64,000 nt of DNA, from positions 11,036,001-11,100,000 of the forward strand of contig CAJFCV020000003.1 in NCBI GenBank assembly GCA_904066235.2, given 5' to 3'. Made by a program: the position numbers and the translations under genes. How positions within the stretch are numbered: the first letter of the stretch is position 1; each line of letters opens with the position of its first letter. This stretch comes from Bursaphelenchus xylophilus. Lineage: Eukaryota; Nematoda; Chromadorea; Rhabditida; Aphelenchoididae. Under the pieces are notes generated by a model. It was not told where the DNA came from and ran no database searches. It worked only from the letters and a program-made list of their open reading frames with translations. This document shows, in pieces, positions 42,201-52,922 of this stretch.

Positions 42201-45200
42201 GTTGCTGCTTTGTGCCGGACTTGCTGCCTTGTATTACTTCTTCTCGGATCGAGTGCAGAAAAATCGGATTCAGAATTTGGACAAAATGGCTGTGAGGAAA
42301 AAGGTAAAATTTTTGAGAAAAAATCAAAAATTTTTTTTTTTTTTTTGAATTTTTCAACATGTGAAAATATTTGATTTTTTTACGTAGAGCGTATATTTCT
42401 GAAAAAAATTAATTTTTGGACTGAATTGTGCGAAAATTTCGGGTTTTTTGGGCTGTACTCTGCGAAAAATTTCGACTTTTTTGGGTTGCACTGTGTGACA
42501 GAAATCAATTTTTTTGATTGCACTGTGCGAAAAAAATTCGACTTCTTTGGACTGCACAGTGCAAAAAAATTCAATTTTTTTGGATTGCACAGTGCGAAAA
42601 AAATTCGACTTTTTTGGACTGCACAGTGCAGAAAAAACCAACCTTTTGCATTGCACGGTGCAAAAATAAAAATTTTTTGGGCTGCACAGTGCAAAAAAAA
42701 TTCAATTTTTTGAGAGTGCACAGTGAAAAAAATCCATTTTTTGGACTGCACAGTGCAAAAATTTCGACTTTTTGGGCTGCACAGTGCGAAAAATTTTTTG
42801 GTCGAAAATTTTTTAAAAGCCTTGAAATTTATTCTACAGGCCCTGCACGTACTCAAAAAATTTTTTTTGATCAAAAAGCCACCCCTTTTCAGGTAATAAT
42901 CACCAAAAAGCCGCAAAAAGAGGATGTTTGGTCGGACCTTGCATCCAGCTACGCCATCACCGTTGAGCCGGTCATCAACGGCGACCGAACACGTCGTCAG
43001 CACTCCGAAGAGTCGGGGGTCAGCGAATACGAAGTCCCGACCGACATGGCCTGGGAAATCGAGAGAAATCGGCTGACGTTGAAGGATATCGTCGGCGAAG
43101 GCGCTTTTGGCGAGGTGTGGAAGGGAACAATGGCGCCAAAGCCCAAATCCGATGAGGTTGAGACAAAAGTGGCGGTGAAGAAGCTGAAGCCGGCCGCGCA
43201 GGAGAAGGAGCTCATAATTTTGGTCAGTGAAATGCAAATCTTCAAGAGCATTGGGCAGCATAAAAATATCTTGAAGCTGGTCGGTTGTTGCACTGGAACT
43301 GGCCCATTATTGGTGGTTCTGGAATATTGTCCGCATGGAAATTTACGGTAATGGATTTTTCAATCATTTTACAGTATTTTTTATGTAATCTGGTAGGATT
43401 ATCTGATTGCACTGTGCAAAAATTCAAAATCAAAAATTTGCACTGTGCTGCTGGAAAGTGAGTCTATTTGGAGGTAAAATACGACTAACCAACAGAATAT
43501 TGTACTATAAGCTACATGGTTTTATATATTCTCATAAGGCTCAAAAAAATTGGCGAAAAATCGACCGCACAGTGCGGAAATCAAAAATTTGTTTTTTGCA
43601 CTGTGCTGGAGGAAAATGGCTATGTTTGGAAAGTAAAATACGGCTATCCGGTCATACCTAATCGGTTTTTTATATTCTTGTATTTCTCACAAAAAAAATT
43701 GGCGAAAAATCGACCGCACGGTGCAAAAATTTCAATATTAAAAATTTGCACCGTGCTGGAGGAAAATGAGTCTGTTTGGAAAGTAAAATACGATTAACAG
43801 ATAGATGATTAAGCTGCAAGCTACTTGGTTTTTAATATTCTCATAGGTCTGAAAGAAATTTTGCGAAAAATCGACTGCACGGTGCGGAAATCAATAATTT
43901 GTCTTTTGCACCGTGCAAAAAAATCAAAATGAAAAATTTGCACTGTGCTGGTGGAAAATAAGTTTCTTTCAAAACTAAAATACGGCTGAGTGTTAGGTGA
44001 TTCAACTAGAGACTACTTGTTTTTCCATATTTTCATAGGGTTAAAAAAATTCGTCGGAAAATCGACCGCACGGTGCAAAAATCAAAAATTATTTTTTCGC
44101 ACCGTGCAAAAAAATCAAAATCAAAAATTTGCACTTTGCTGGATGAAAATGACTCTTTTTGGAAAGTAAAATACGATTAACAGATAGATGATTAAGCTGA
44201 AAGCTAATTTGCTTTTCATTTTCTTACAGATCTCAAAAAAATGACGAAAAATCGACCGCACGGTGCGAAAATCAAAAATTTGTTTTTTGCACTGTGCAAA
44301 AATTTTTTAAATTTTTTAAAAATTTTTCAGAGATTTTCTCCGGAAACATCGACCCAAGACGTTGAGTATTAACACCGAGAACTCTGAGAACCCGGAATCT
44401 TCGAATTATCAATACACCAGCACTCATAAAGCATCAACTGTGGAAAAACAATCGTCTTTGGACTGCCTGACGCTCAAAGATTTGATCCGATTTTCGACGG
44501 AAATTGCGCACGGCATGGAGTTTTTGGCCAGCCGAAAGGTAATCACAGCTTTCTAAATTTGTATTTGCAACATGATTTTATTCAAATTTTGCTAATTAAA
44601 ATTTATGAATATTCAAATAAAATTTTTTTTCAGATTATCCATCGAGACTTAGCCGCCAGAAACATCCTTGTCGCTGAAGATTACAGTATGAAAATATCTG
44701 ACTTTGGCCTTTCTCGCAACATTTTCTATCAAGATTACTATCGGAAAAAAGGCGCTGGCCGACTTCCCATCAAATGGATGGCTCCAGAAGCGTTGGAAGC
44801 CAATGTTTACACCGTCTACAGCGATGTTTGGAGTTATGGAATTGTCTTGTGGGAGATTATGACTTTGGGAGGAACGCCTTACCCGAGTATCGCAATGCCA
44901 CAACTTTATAATGTGCTCAAGGTAAAGAAAACGAAATTTTTTAAGACGTCCCGACCTTTCGTGTCAGTGATAGTTTGGGTCAGCGTAGAATCGATTGATA
45001 CGAGAGGTATGACAGGGAGAGATCCAAAAAAATATTGTGGAAAGCGTCTACAAGGCCTGGAAAAGCCGTTGGACCTTAGGCGGATGCTCGGCGAGGGCTT
45101 GGCCGCATCCCGACTTTTCTGGTCTTCGACTGTTCGGGAAAATCGACCGATACGGGGCGTAGGGCAGGTGGATACCCAAAAAAAGTTTGTAGGAAATGTC

Positions 45201-47961
45201 TAGAAGGCCTGGAAAAGCCGTTGGACGCTAGGCCGATGCTCGGCGATGGCCCGGCGGAGACTTGGCCACGTCCAGACTTTTCGGGTCGATGACAGTTAGG
45301 GTCGACACAAAAATTGTTTGATACGGGGGACGTGACAAGGGGAGACCCAAAAAAACAGTTTATAAACTGCCTATAAGGCCTGTAAAAGTCATCGGATTCA
45401 CGGCTGATGCTCGGCGAAAGCTTGGCGGAGACTTGGATACCTCCAGACTTTTCGGGTAGACAACAGCTCGGGACAGCATAAAATCGATCGATACGAGGAG
45501 TATGACAGGGGCAGACCTAAAAAATTTTTTAGAAAGTGTCTACAAGGCCTGGAAAAGCCGTTGGATTCTCGGCAGAGCCTCGACGAAAGACTCGGCGGAG
45601 ACTTAGCGAAGACTTTCTAAATTACGATTTTTTTGAATTTTAGCTATTTTTAACCTTTGTTTTCTTTACCCTCGGTGATCGTAATATATAAAAAACCAAA
45701 ATTTGTCGCAAAAAACGAAAATTCATAAGTTTTATGTGGATATTATTGATGTGAGGACATGTAAAATACCTCAAAATAGATGGTAAACTAACTACTCTTG
45801 GACACGATCAGTCTTGTCATTTTGTAACCTGAGCCATCTCCGAGCCTCTCTCATGCATAACACAACAAGAGAAAGGCAATTCAAAGCATCGTCGACCCGA
45901 ACTGTCGCTGACTCAAAAAGTCCTAGCGTCCATTTTTGATGACTCATTTGACCTATCTGTCTAAAACCACAAACTCATTAAATTTCAGGACGGCTATCGA
46001 ATGGAGCCGCCTCACAACTGCCCTGAGGAAATATACGGCGTAATGGTGATGTGTTGGCAGGAGAAACCCGAAGCTCGGCCGCAATTCCAAACCATCGCCG
46101 ACTATTTCGAATGGCTGGTGGCTGAGGCTATGAAGATGGTAGGTAAAATACGTATCTGATGTGTCTTCCTCTTTTTACAGAATCAAGGATCCATTGATGA
46201 GCATTATATGACAACCGAAGAGCTGAAACAAGGAGAAAATGGGAAACGAAAACGACCGTTGAGTGCGCCAGGGATGCTTAGTATTGAGGTAAGATTTGGA
46301 TAAAAGTATATTATACATGTTTGACTTTGAAGGGTCATAACTCGACGTAGGATTGATCATTGTTAATGACCTTTGTTTAAACCAAATGGTAACTACTAAG
46401 GAATAAAATGAGCTATTGCTTATAAAAATTGAACAATTCTATAAAAAGTTATAAGCATTTTACATCCGCGAACTTAGCTAAACCACCCTGTATATTAGTC
46501 TGTCGGGAAAATAATGAGCACTCTGTCGCATCGGAAATCGCGGAGAAAAAATTAATTGTGTCGCGACAAAATCAAGTTGCTTTTCACTTCAGCGACGCGA
46601 TTGGCGCAGCGGCCGTGTGCTCATTATTTTCCCGACAGATTGCTCTAATATGTATTGCAAAAAGTCTTCAAAATTTCCTTGTGTTTTTGGTTTGATGAGA
46701 AAGACGAAATTTTTGTGGTCTTTCGGTCGATTTTTCACGTCGGCCGGGCTTATTTTGCTGCTAGAAAAAGACTGTTTTTTACCCAAAGTTGGTCTGCACT
46801 ATCCACCCACAATAATTTTCCCAAATGCTGGCAGAAGTTTAGAGCATTCCGTTGTGAGAAATTTATCAGTCTGTCGGGAAAATAATGAGCACTTTGTTGC
46901 ATCGAAAATCGCATAGCCATCGAGAAAATGAATTGTGTCGCTACAAAATCAAATTGCTTTTCACTTCAGCGACGCGATTGGCGCAGCGACATTGTGCTCA
47001 TTATTTTCCCGACATTAATATTGACGGTGACCTTACAGTGGCGGACCTGATCCATGCCAAAAAACGTACCATTTTGCATCCGGGAAGTATCAAAAAATGT
47101 GGCAAAATACCTCCCTTTCTAACTAAAGAAACTTTTGAAATTGGAGTCCCTAGTTGGAGAGGGAGGTATTTTGCGACATTTTTGATACTTCCCACATGAA
47201 AATGATACGTTTTTTGCCACTGAATCAGATCCACCTCTGTAACTTATCACTTCATTCAATTACAAGACGATTTGACTCAAAATTTCGGGTATTTCAGACC
47301 TTTGTCAAAGAATACGTCAAGTACAACCCTAAGCATGGAAGTGTCCCAAACCTTCATGACGATCCCGATACCAAAATTACATTTTCCACAGTAAAAAGTA
47401 ACAGTCGAGAGCGAGGCCGATCTCATCAAACAAAGGCCGATGAGAAAGAGCCGTTATTGGATAGCGCTTTTCAAGTAAGCAAATTTAAATGAGACACCTT
47501 TTTTGAGTCCGTATTTTACCTTAAAAATCTCAACTTTAGGAGCGAAAATCTTATGAAAATATCCATGAATACATGAACAATCAAGAGGAAGTTAGTGAAG
47601 CGCCGATAAGAAAGTTTTCCGAAGCCAGAAGAGCCAGATTTCCCCCTTTGAGACAGCCGAGGATATCAGAATCTTCCGGGGAATTCAATCAGAATAATAT
47701 TCAAGCTGGAACAAGTAAGCCGATTTTCCATTTTCCATAGCTGTCTCGCAAATTTCAGGCCGTCTAAATGAACCGATTGTTCATGTCCCCACAACCTTGA
47801 CAAATCATGTTGTTCGAAGCCCTTCGGTAGAGTCCAGCTCCTCGGGACATGGTGGCTCTAGCGCGATGAGCAGCGCAGAAGGCTTCGGAATCAATGAAAT
47901 ATCGCAGATTGTGTACACAACAATAGAAGATGCAGAGAAAGAAAGTCTCACCCCGAAATAA
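33590..47961 (+). CDS. egl-15: FGF receptor tyrosine kinase (EGL-15 type), 18 exons
   Basis: Exons are 33590-33662, 33762-33873, 34788-34893, 34933-35002, 35482-35766, 35796-36117, 39449-39897, 40249-40532, 41901-42014, 42082-42303, 42893-43347, 44331-44538, 44634-44921, 45989-46138, 46181-46288, 47298-47474, 47540-47714 and 47759-47961. Phases all agree; the product is 1266 residues. Order: signal peptide (1-20), Ig1 (to ~120), a ~200-residue insert ending in an acid box ([11 protein letters not shown]), Ig2 (~395-490), Ig3 (to ~625), one membrane helix (~630-655), then a cytoplasmic kinase. Kinase landmarks: GEGAFGEV (~746), [13 protein letters not shown] (~903), DFG (~923), activation-loop YY and [25 protein letters not shown] is closely FGFR-like. 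The tail has two pYxN-type sites (YENI, YMNN) that suit a GRB2/SEM-5 SH2 domain. It should bind FGF at the cell surface and signal through Ras/MAPK. The symbol is by family resemblance. Confidence 0.93.
33961..34660. mobile_element. Fold-back family B split by a family C MITE
   Basis: The left end is ACGGAAGTATGCCACGTGCA, interrupted at TA by the family C element 34020-34266. The element resumes and ends GAGCGTCGCACTTGAGGTAC. It lies in FGF receptor intron 2. Confidence 0.75.
34020..34266. mobile_element. Palindromic MITE family C nested in family B
   Basis: CAGCGAGGGACCGGATCCAA and its inverse are flanked by TA on both sides. The arms share CATCCCGGAAGGGACCAAAA. Confidence 0.85.
36525..37095. 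repeat. 113 bp tandem repeat array, left arm
   Basis: About five units with exact 113-base spacing contain GGCCATGGCCGATCCCGACA and GGCCACGAGTTCGATTTCGT. Each unit holds several short palindromes (CAGCCATGGCTG, GGCCATGGCC). The open frames across it are by-products of the unit length. Confidence 0.92.
37262..37900. pseudogene. Gene-like 3' end duplicated in inverted orientation at the palindrome centre
   Basis: On the plus strand (right copy) a donor (ACAG|GTAAGC near 37748), a 36-base intron and a TTTAG acceptor precede an exon. That exon reads [20 protein letters not shown], ends PMDFDE then TAA (37868), and is followed by TTGAAATAAAAAC, an AATAAA signal. The left copy on the minus strand has the same exon, decayed at its stop, preceded by two near-identical copies of the upstream exon ([10 protein letters not shown] then ETMNLSK). 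This looks like the 3' end of a host gene carried as cargo. I do not recognise the protein. Confidence 0.6.
37975..38790. repeat. 113 bp tandem repeat array, right arm (inverted)
   Basis: The same 113 bp units as in the left arm, in inverted order, with variable spacing and some shortened units. Confidence 0.9.
39059..39335. repeat. Hexanucleotide microsatellite (TATATG)n
   Basis: About 270 bp of TATATG units with scattered variants. A short stretch of the same repeat lies at 36128-36146, so the palindromic element split one array. Confidence 0.95.
39337..39358. repeat. Lone MITE family A left end
   Basis: ATCAGTCTGTCGGGAAAATA is present without a matching right end. Confidence 0.6.
40602..41000. 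mobile_element. Fold-back family B, right end decayed
   Basis: It starts GAAAAGTTTCCCATGTGCGA and carries the family interior (CTACCGTAGAGGGTGATGCT, CGTTTTGCGTGCTCTCTCGG). It lies in FGF receptor intron 8. Confidence 0.7.
41213..41470. mobile_element. Palindromic MITE family C copy
   Basis: The inverted ends contain GGACCTGATCCAGTGG and the arms CATCCGGGAAGTATCAAAAA. TA follows the right end. Confidence 0.85.
41497..41650. mobile_element. MITE family A, second interior type
   Basis: The left end is TCAATTGGTCGGGAAAATAA and the right end CATTATTTTCCCGACAGACT. The interior contains CACCAAGTCTCCAGCCACGG. Confidence 0.87.
41699..41770. mobile_element. MITE family C, left end only
   Basis: CAGTGACGGACCTGATCTAG continues through the arm to TCAAAAAATGTA and then stops. 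Confidence 0.75.
42424..42800. repeat. Degenerate tandem repeat with GCAC-GTGC boxes
   Basis: Units of about 35-40 bp of the form TTGGACTGCACAGTGCAAAA run through FGF receptor intron 10. Each unit holds a short palindrome (GCACAGTGC or GCACTGTGC). Confidence 0.85.
43395..44310. repeat. Long-period tandem repeat with GCAC-GTGC boxes
   Basis: Four to five units of about 150-220 bp fill FGF receptor intron 11. Each has paired boxes (CGCACGGTGC, GCACTGTGC) around a CAAAAATTTG core, and a GTAAAATACG word in most units. Confidence 0.85.
44935..45610. repeat. ~170 bp tandem repeat, four units
   Basis: FGF receptor intron 13 holds four diverged units, each with GACAGGGGCAGACC-type and AAGGCCTGGAAAAGCCGTTG blocks and ending near CCAGACTTTTCGGG. 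It is non-coding. Confidence 0.85.
46495..46641. mobile_element. MITE family A copy
   Basis: The left end is TTAGTCTGTCGGGAAAATAA and the right end CATTATTTTCCCGACAGATT. It lies in FGF receptor intron 15. Confidence 0.9.
46865..47015. mobile_element. MITE family A copy
   Basis: The left end is TCAGTCTGTCGGGAAAATAA. The right end stops at CCCGACATTA. It is in intron 15, in the same orientation as the copy at 46495. Confidence 0.9.
47036..47239. mobile_element. Palindromic MITE family C, shortened centre
   Basis: CAGTGGCGGACCTGATCCAT and the inverse are flanked by TA on both sides. The centre lacks the GGGCGCGCCC part seen in other copies. Confidence 0.85.
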
Positions 47962-48385
47962 TAATCTCTCGCCTTTGTAAATAGTCTTAGTTGCAGTTTC
48001 GTAACGTATTTTCGTTAATAAATTAGTTAACTATGTTGATAAAAATATTAATTTTAAAATATAGACCTAGTACTATAAGATTACACTAGCAACCAAAAAA
48101 TCAAAAAAAAACCGGTTACATACCATGGAAACCTGGTCAAATCATCAGAAAAAAGAAAAAGTCATTTTGAAGCAAAAATAGGCCGAAAAGAAGTCGCCGA
48201 GCATACCCAAACAGCCGTTAAGGGAAAACTCATCAAATTTTACACATTTCTGTGATTTTAGAGAGAAAAGGCTGCTTTTACAAAAAAAGCCTTGTTGTTT
48301 GCACTTATGGTAACATAATTAAGAGTAAAATACGATATTTCATGATCAAAACTAAATTTGTCGCAAAAACACGAAAAAAATCTTT
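47962..48385. other. Intergenic, FGF receptor 3' flank
   Basis: An AATAAA about 55 bases after the stop codon is a likely polyadenylation signal. A GTAAAATACG word lies at 48325. No gene was seen. Confidence 0.55.
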
Positions 48386-48458
48386 CGACCACGGCAGGAT
48401 TCGAACCTACAATCTTCGGTTCCGTAGACCGACGCGTTATCCATTGCGCCACGCGGCC
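48386..48458 (-). tRNA. tRNA-Arg (anticodon ACG)
   Basis: The 73-base cloverleaf on the minus strand has acceptor GGCCGCG paired with CGTGGTC (one G-T at each of two positions) and discriminator G. The D arm is TGGCGCAATGGATAACGCG. The anticodon stem TCGGT/ACCGA has loop CTACGGA (ACG). The T arm is TGTAGGTTCGAATCCTGCC. No intron is present. A34 would be edited to inosine to read CGN codons. Confidence 0.96.
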
Positions 48459-48752
48459 ACGTCTCCCATTACATTCCGAAAGAAAGAAGAGAGAGGCCCG
48501 ATTACGCAATTGAAGGGACGCACTTCAAAATATCTGTTTTTTCGGCCCTTCAGCGAAATATCAAAAGGATATTTCGTTGAGAGAATCAATTTTGGCACTT
48601 CGTTCACGTTTTTAGTGACAAATAAAAGAAATTCTCTTAATAAACTCTCTTCGAATTTTTTACGTTTCGTAAAGGGACTTTCGTAAAATTTTTACGGGCT
48701 GCTTATGGGATTTTAATCGATATTTGCGGAGGGTTTTGTTTCCAAGCACTTA

Positions 48753-48904
48753 TCAGTCTGTCGGGAAAATAATGAGCACTCTGTCGCATCGAAAGTCGCA
48801 TCGCCGCCGGGAAAATGAATTGTGTCGCGGCAAAATCAATTTTTTTCACTTCAGCGATGCGATTGGCGCAGCAAAATTTTGCTCATTATTTTCCCGACAG
48901 ACTG
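48753..48904. mobile_element. MITE family A, well-preserved reference copy
   Basis: TA-TCAGTCTGTCGGGAAAATAA on the left and the full inverse plus TA on the right. The interior contains CGCATCGCCGCCGGGAAAAT and CAGCGATGCGATTGGCGCAG. Confidence 0.93.
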
Positions 48905-49069
48905 ATAATGACCACTGGTCGCGCATACGCAGTTGCGACGGGCCCTGTGCGAAGACCAAAGTGCATTTTGCACTGTGCACTTTGTTGCTTGTCGCTCGCA
49001 TCCTGGCTTTATCGGCACAGTGCAAAGAAAGCCAAAAATTACTCGAGCGACTTTACGAACGGACTAGTG

Positions 49070-49187
49070 TCAGTCTGTCGGAAAGATAATGACCGTGAAG
49101 AGGAAAATTTCTTTGCGAACGCAATTCTATTTTCACAGCGACGCGATGGTCGTTGCTACAACGACAAAAACTGATTATTCATTATTC
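49070..49187. mobile_element. MITE family A, decayed
   Basis: TCAGTCTGTCGGAAAGATAA and the CAGCGACGCGATGG block are present; the right end is lost. Confidence 0.65.
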
Positions 49188-49218
49188 TTATTTATGTTGG
49201 TCCGTCAAAGTAATAAAA

Positions 49219-49369
49219 TCAGTCTGTCGGGAAAATTGTGAGCATTCTGTCGCATTGAAAATCGCATCGCTGCCGAGTAAATGAACTGTGTCGCCAAAAA
49301 ATTAAAAAATTTTCACAGCGACGCGATCGGCGCAGCGAAATTTTGATCATTATTTTCCCGACAGACTGA
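49219..49369. mobile_element. MITE family A copy upstream of dss-1
   Basis: The left end is TCAGTCTGTCGGGAAAATTG and the right end CATTATTTTCCCGACAGACT. It ends about 60 bases before the dss-1 start codon, so it is likely within the outron or promoter. Confidence 0.9.
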
Positions 49370-49428
49370 TATACGCGAGTTTTGTCTAAACATCTTTTTC
49401 ACCAATTCAAATTTCGATTTCCTAGAAC

Positions 49429-49716
49429 ATGACCGAAAAAGACCCCAAGCCGACTTCCGAGGAGTCGAAAAAGAAGGACAAAGTGGAAGTTGACACAGTC
49501 CCAATTGAGACCGATCAAACGGCCGAAGAGCAATACCACAACTACGACGACGATGAGTTCGAAGAGTTTCCCGCTCACGAAGAGCTTCTTGATCTGCCAA
49601 CGGAAGAAACTAACGATGTAAATGTGTGGGAGGACAATTGGGAAGATGAGAATGTTGAGCAGGACTTTTACAAACAACTACGGGAAGAGCTGCAGTCCGT
49701 TGGGAAGAGGATTTAG
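49429..49716 (+). CDS. dss-1: 26S proteasome subunit SEM1 / DSS1
   Basis: The product is 95 residues, encoded by a single exon. The ATG lies three bases after TTTCCTAG-type acceptor sequence, consistent with spliced-leader addition. The body is strongly acidic. It carries the two signature segments of the family: DDDEFEEFP (near 44-52) and [19 protein letters not shown] (near 67-85), the latter with the paired tryptophans that contact BRCA2 and the proteasome lid. DSS1/SEM1 is intrinsically disordered, stabilises the 19S lid, and is shared with BRCA2 and TREX-2/PCI complexes. The N-terminal ~40 residues (Lys/Glu-rich) are longer than in the 70-residue human protein. It converges on bbs-5, with 171 bases between stop codons. 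Confidence 0.95.
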   Translation: MTEKDPKPTSEESKKKDKVEVDTVPIETDQTAEEQYHNYDDDEFEEFPAHEELLDLPTEETNDVNVWEDNWEDENVEQDFYKQLREELQSVGKRI

Positions 49717-49887
49717 AGGCCAAGCTTCTTTCTCAACCCGATTTTTCGATAACTAAGTCTTTTATTTATATTTCTTTTCAATTTTAGACAGTTGTTGATG
49801 TTGATGACGAATGAAGGTGCATATGGCTTGCTAATCAATAAATAAGTTGGAAAATAGCTTCCTTATTAAAAAGTTTTTAGCCCAGTT

Positions 49888-52716
49888 TCAGTCCAGACTA
49901 ATCGACCACAGGTCTTTCATTGTAAACCCGGGCTTCAGGCACTCCACAGCCACTCCGAGCTCTTCCGAATACACGATCGCCCGTTGCTCTGCAGTGCCAG
50001 AGTTGTCGGAGAAGTAGGCAGCAAAGGCATCAACTCTCATTGGTTTATTGTCGATGACTACATCGTCTTGCTCTGGTTTTTCTTCTAGGTCTTCGATTGA
50101 TGTAAATCCAGCGCCCTGGAAGTTAAAAAATAAATTTTCACCGTCAAGTGCTCTGCAGAAAGGTTAGCTATCAGGCTGTCGGGAGAATAATGAGCATTCT
50201 GTCGTCAAAAATCGCATCGCCACCTAGAAAATGAATCGTTTCGCGGCAAAATAAAATTGCCATTTATACTTCAGCGGCGTGGTCAGAGCAGCTATATGGT
50301 GCTCATTATTTTCCCGACAGACTGATAAAACAAACAAATAAGCAGTATGACCTCTGTACAACAAGTAGCAAGTGAAAAAAGCTTTACGCGTTATACAAGG
50401 ATTTCGTTATTTGGAGGGTCATTTTTTGGACTACTATTTTACTTCTGGGATCTCAGAGATTCCTCACTTTAGAAGGGTTTTGCTGTATAGGGGTTCGTTC
50501 TACAAGGGTTTCAGTTTATTATCACTCTATCGGGTAAATGATGAGCACTCTGTTGCATCGAAAATCGCATCGCCGCCCAGAAAATGAATTGTGTCGCGGC
50601 AAAATCAAATTGCTTTTATTTCTGCGACGCGATTGGCGCAGCTAAATTTAGCTCCTTATTTTCCCGACAGACTGATAACTTTTTGTATACATATCTTTTC
50701 CCACTTACAACAAAGTCCTTTTGATATTGCACGCCAAACACAGGAGCGCTCATGTAGCTTTGATGGAAAGTTTGGACCTCCTTGCAGACAGTCTTCAGCC
50801 GTTCTTCTGGGTCAACTCGGAAGCCCAGAATATACTCTCCACTTTGTACTGAGGTCTCCAAAACTAAAGCTGGGCCAAATTTTGAGTCACGGATTCGACA
50901 ACTCCGCAGTTGCAAGAAAGGCACACTGCAGTTGTACAGCGGGTTCATAGAGGCATACCAGACAATCCGAACGTTGGTTATTATCATCACACCGAGATTT
51001 CCCTGGAAAAATAATAATAGATAAGTTTAGCGAGCTTCAGGTGGGCTCAAACTTGCGAGCAACCATTTTGCGGGCAGCCAAAAAACCACGGAGATTGTAG
51101 GGATATGTTTGGAAATTAGCCAACGTTTGCTTACAACAGGAAATTCAAACGATCGATTTGGCAGTTAGATGTTGCGGATTAAGTTTCCTGGTGTATAAGT
51201 GGCTTGAAAAGCTATCATAAAGTTAACCAGGCATTTTTAAAGGTTCAGAAACTATTTTTTGAAAAAAAGCTTCCATTACTTTGAAAGCGGTGGATGAATT
51301 GAATAGATTGGTGTACTTATCAGTACCAGTGAGTTAAAAATGCAAAATTTCTGTCATACTCTGCAGATTACGGTAGGAAAATCGCAATTCTAATCGGAAA
51401 ATGTCGGCTGCAGCAAAGTGGTTGCCCGCAAGAGTCGTCACACCGGATTTGATGACTTCTTGGCCTCATGTGGTTAATTTGAAGCCTACTCTTGGCCTCG
51501 TATGGCCTCTGGTTGCAACAAAAATGACTTACTTGCTCGCTGCTCAAATTCCAAACCCCATCCAGCCGTTCAATTTGCTGCTCCAACGGCAAAACCCTTA
51601 GATTTTCCTGTTCATCGACCAATGCTCCGCGCATTTTGAGTTCACGATACAATTTTGTCGTCTCGAATGCTCGGTGAATGCCAATTACCGTGGTAAACAG
51701 TTTGGTCTAAAAAATCGAAAACGAAAATTAGCCGTATTTTACAACTCACATGTGTTGGATTAGCGCAGGTAAAGACGAATTCAAACCGAGTATTTGCATT
51801 CCTGGCCATGAGATATAAGCTCTCAGCGTGGCCTCGGACTTTCTGAAGTTTAAAAAGGCTTGCAAATTAATTGCGTATTTTACAACTTTACTATAAAAAA
51901 ATAATGAAAGAGGTCTTACCGACTTCAGAATCCTTGTCGTAACTCCATGGATATTGTTATATCCAATGCTCAAATTGATTCTTGGCGAGTTTACCGCATG
52001 CCAAATTAGTCGTATATTGGTTATCCTCAGAATCCCTCGATCTCCATTGTTTCCTTTCGTATCTTCCACATTTTCGATTCTCTCAACCAGGTACTCGCCG
52101 GGAATCAGCTTGAGTTGTCTGAAAAGACGGAGAACTGGTTATGCAGCAAACAGGGAAGTACCCCAAACGACGTTCAAATTTTTTTTTTAAAATTTTGTAC
52201 ATACGTCGGGCATAGATTGAATATAAATTACTGAAAATTTTAGCTCGCCCTTTGCAGGCGCCGCCGAGGTATTGAACGATCCTTGCCGCCAAGATAGCAC
52301 GCTAAATGCGGAGATTTTAGAGAGAAAAACACTTTTTGGCCATAACTTTGCTAGTTTCGTGCGGAAAAAATTAATTTTTTGTGGAAACATCACCATTTAT
52401 GGCATAAATAAGTATAAAACTATTTGTGCCAAAATTTGTTAAAAAGTCTCAAATTTTCGCCGACCTTTCGATCTAAAAATCTCGGTTGTTTCTGCAAAGA
52501 GCTTGGATTCTCGCATAAATTTTAGAAAAGATTATTCTAAATTTGTGCCAAGTTTCATCAAAATCAGAGCGTCGCACTTGGGGTATTTCCCAGTTTTATA
52601 TGATTTTCTAGACACAGCTGGTTTTCTGACTCTTTTTTCCGCCGACAATCCACCTACCTCTGGTCCACATCAAACTGAATCTCACGGTCCTGCCAAATTC
52701 CATCGGACAGCGCCAT
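49888..52716 (-). CDS. bbs-5: BBSome subunit BBS5, six exons
   Basis: Exons on the minus strand are 52716-52658, 52118-51920, 51842-51750, 51706-51533, 51002-50709 and 50115-49888. Phases agree and the product is 348 residues (human BBS5 has 341). The start MALSDGIWQDREIQFD aligns with the known BBS5 N-terminus; an upstream in-frame ATG (52740) would add eight residues. Two PH-like (DM16) repeats are visible: GILRITNIRLIWHA in exon 2 and VMIITNVRIVWYASMNPLYN in exon 5. KSKFG-like IRDSKFGPALVLETSVQSG and the C-terminal FAAYFSDN and YSEELGVAVE blocks are also conserved. BBS5 is part of the BBSome, binds phosphoinositides and carries membrane proteins in cilia, so ciliated sensory neurons are the expected site. 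Introns hold MITEs and a fold-back element. No X-box was searched reliably. Confidence 0.95.
50171..50324. mobile_element. MITE family A copy
   Basis: The left end is TCAGGCTGTCGGGAGAATAA and the right end CATTATTTTCCCGACAGACT. It lies in bbs-5 intron 5. Confidence 0.9.
50340..50515. mobile_element. MITE family E copy
   Basis: GACCTCTGTACAACAAGTAG on the left and inverted elements (TGTATAGGGGTTCGTTCTAC) on the right. The centre GGGATCTCAGAGATTCC matches the copy at 58265. Confidence 0.6.
50522..50684. mobile_element. MITE family A copy
   Basis: The left end TCACTCTATCGGGTAAATGA is mutated. The right end CTTATTTTCCCGACAGACTG is intact. It ends 24 bases from the donor of bbs-5 exon 5. Confidence 0.88.
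52151..52591. mobile_element. Fold-back family B in bbs-5 intron 1
   Basis: CAGGGAAGTACCCCAAACGA on the left and GCGTCGCACTTGGGGTATTT on the right. The interior is complete. Confidence 0.8.
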
Positions 52717-52922
52717 TTCGTCCTTCTTTCTGCCTAGCATGTTGTTTTCCTTCGTTTATATAGAGCGTGGATAAGCAATTATGGTATTTGCAGGAGGAGA
52801 ATTCTACTTCTTTGGGCATTTCAATATTTTTACGGTTGTCATGGCAATGCCCGACTTGGACTTTGCAAAAATAACGCAAGATTGTTAATGATTACAATAA
52901 ATCAAAGGTTATAGTGAATGCA

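Noticed and set aside
42518..43351. 277-residue frame including the kinase N-lobe
   Set aside because: Only the part from 42893 is exon 11. The upstream Phe/Lys-rich part is the intronic tandem repeat, before a clear CTTTTCAG acceptor.
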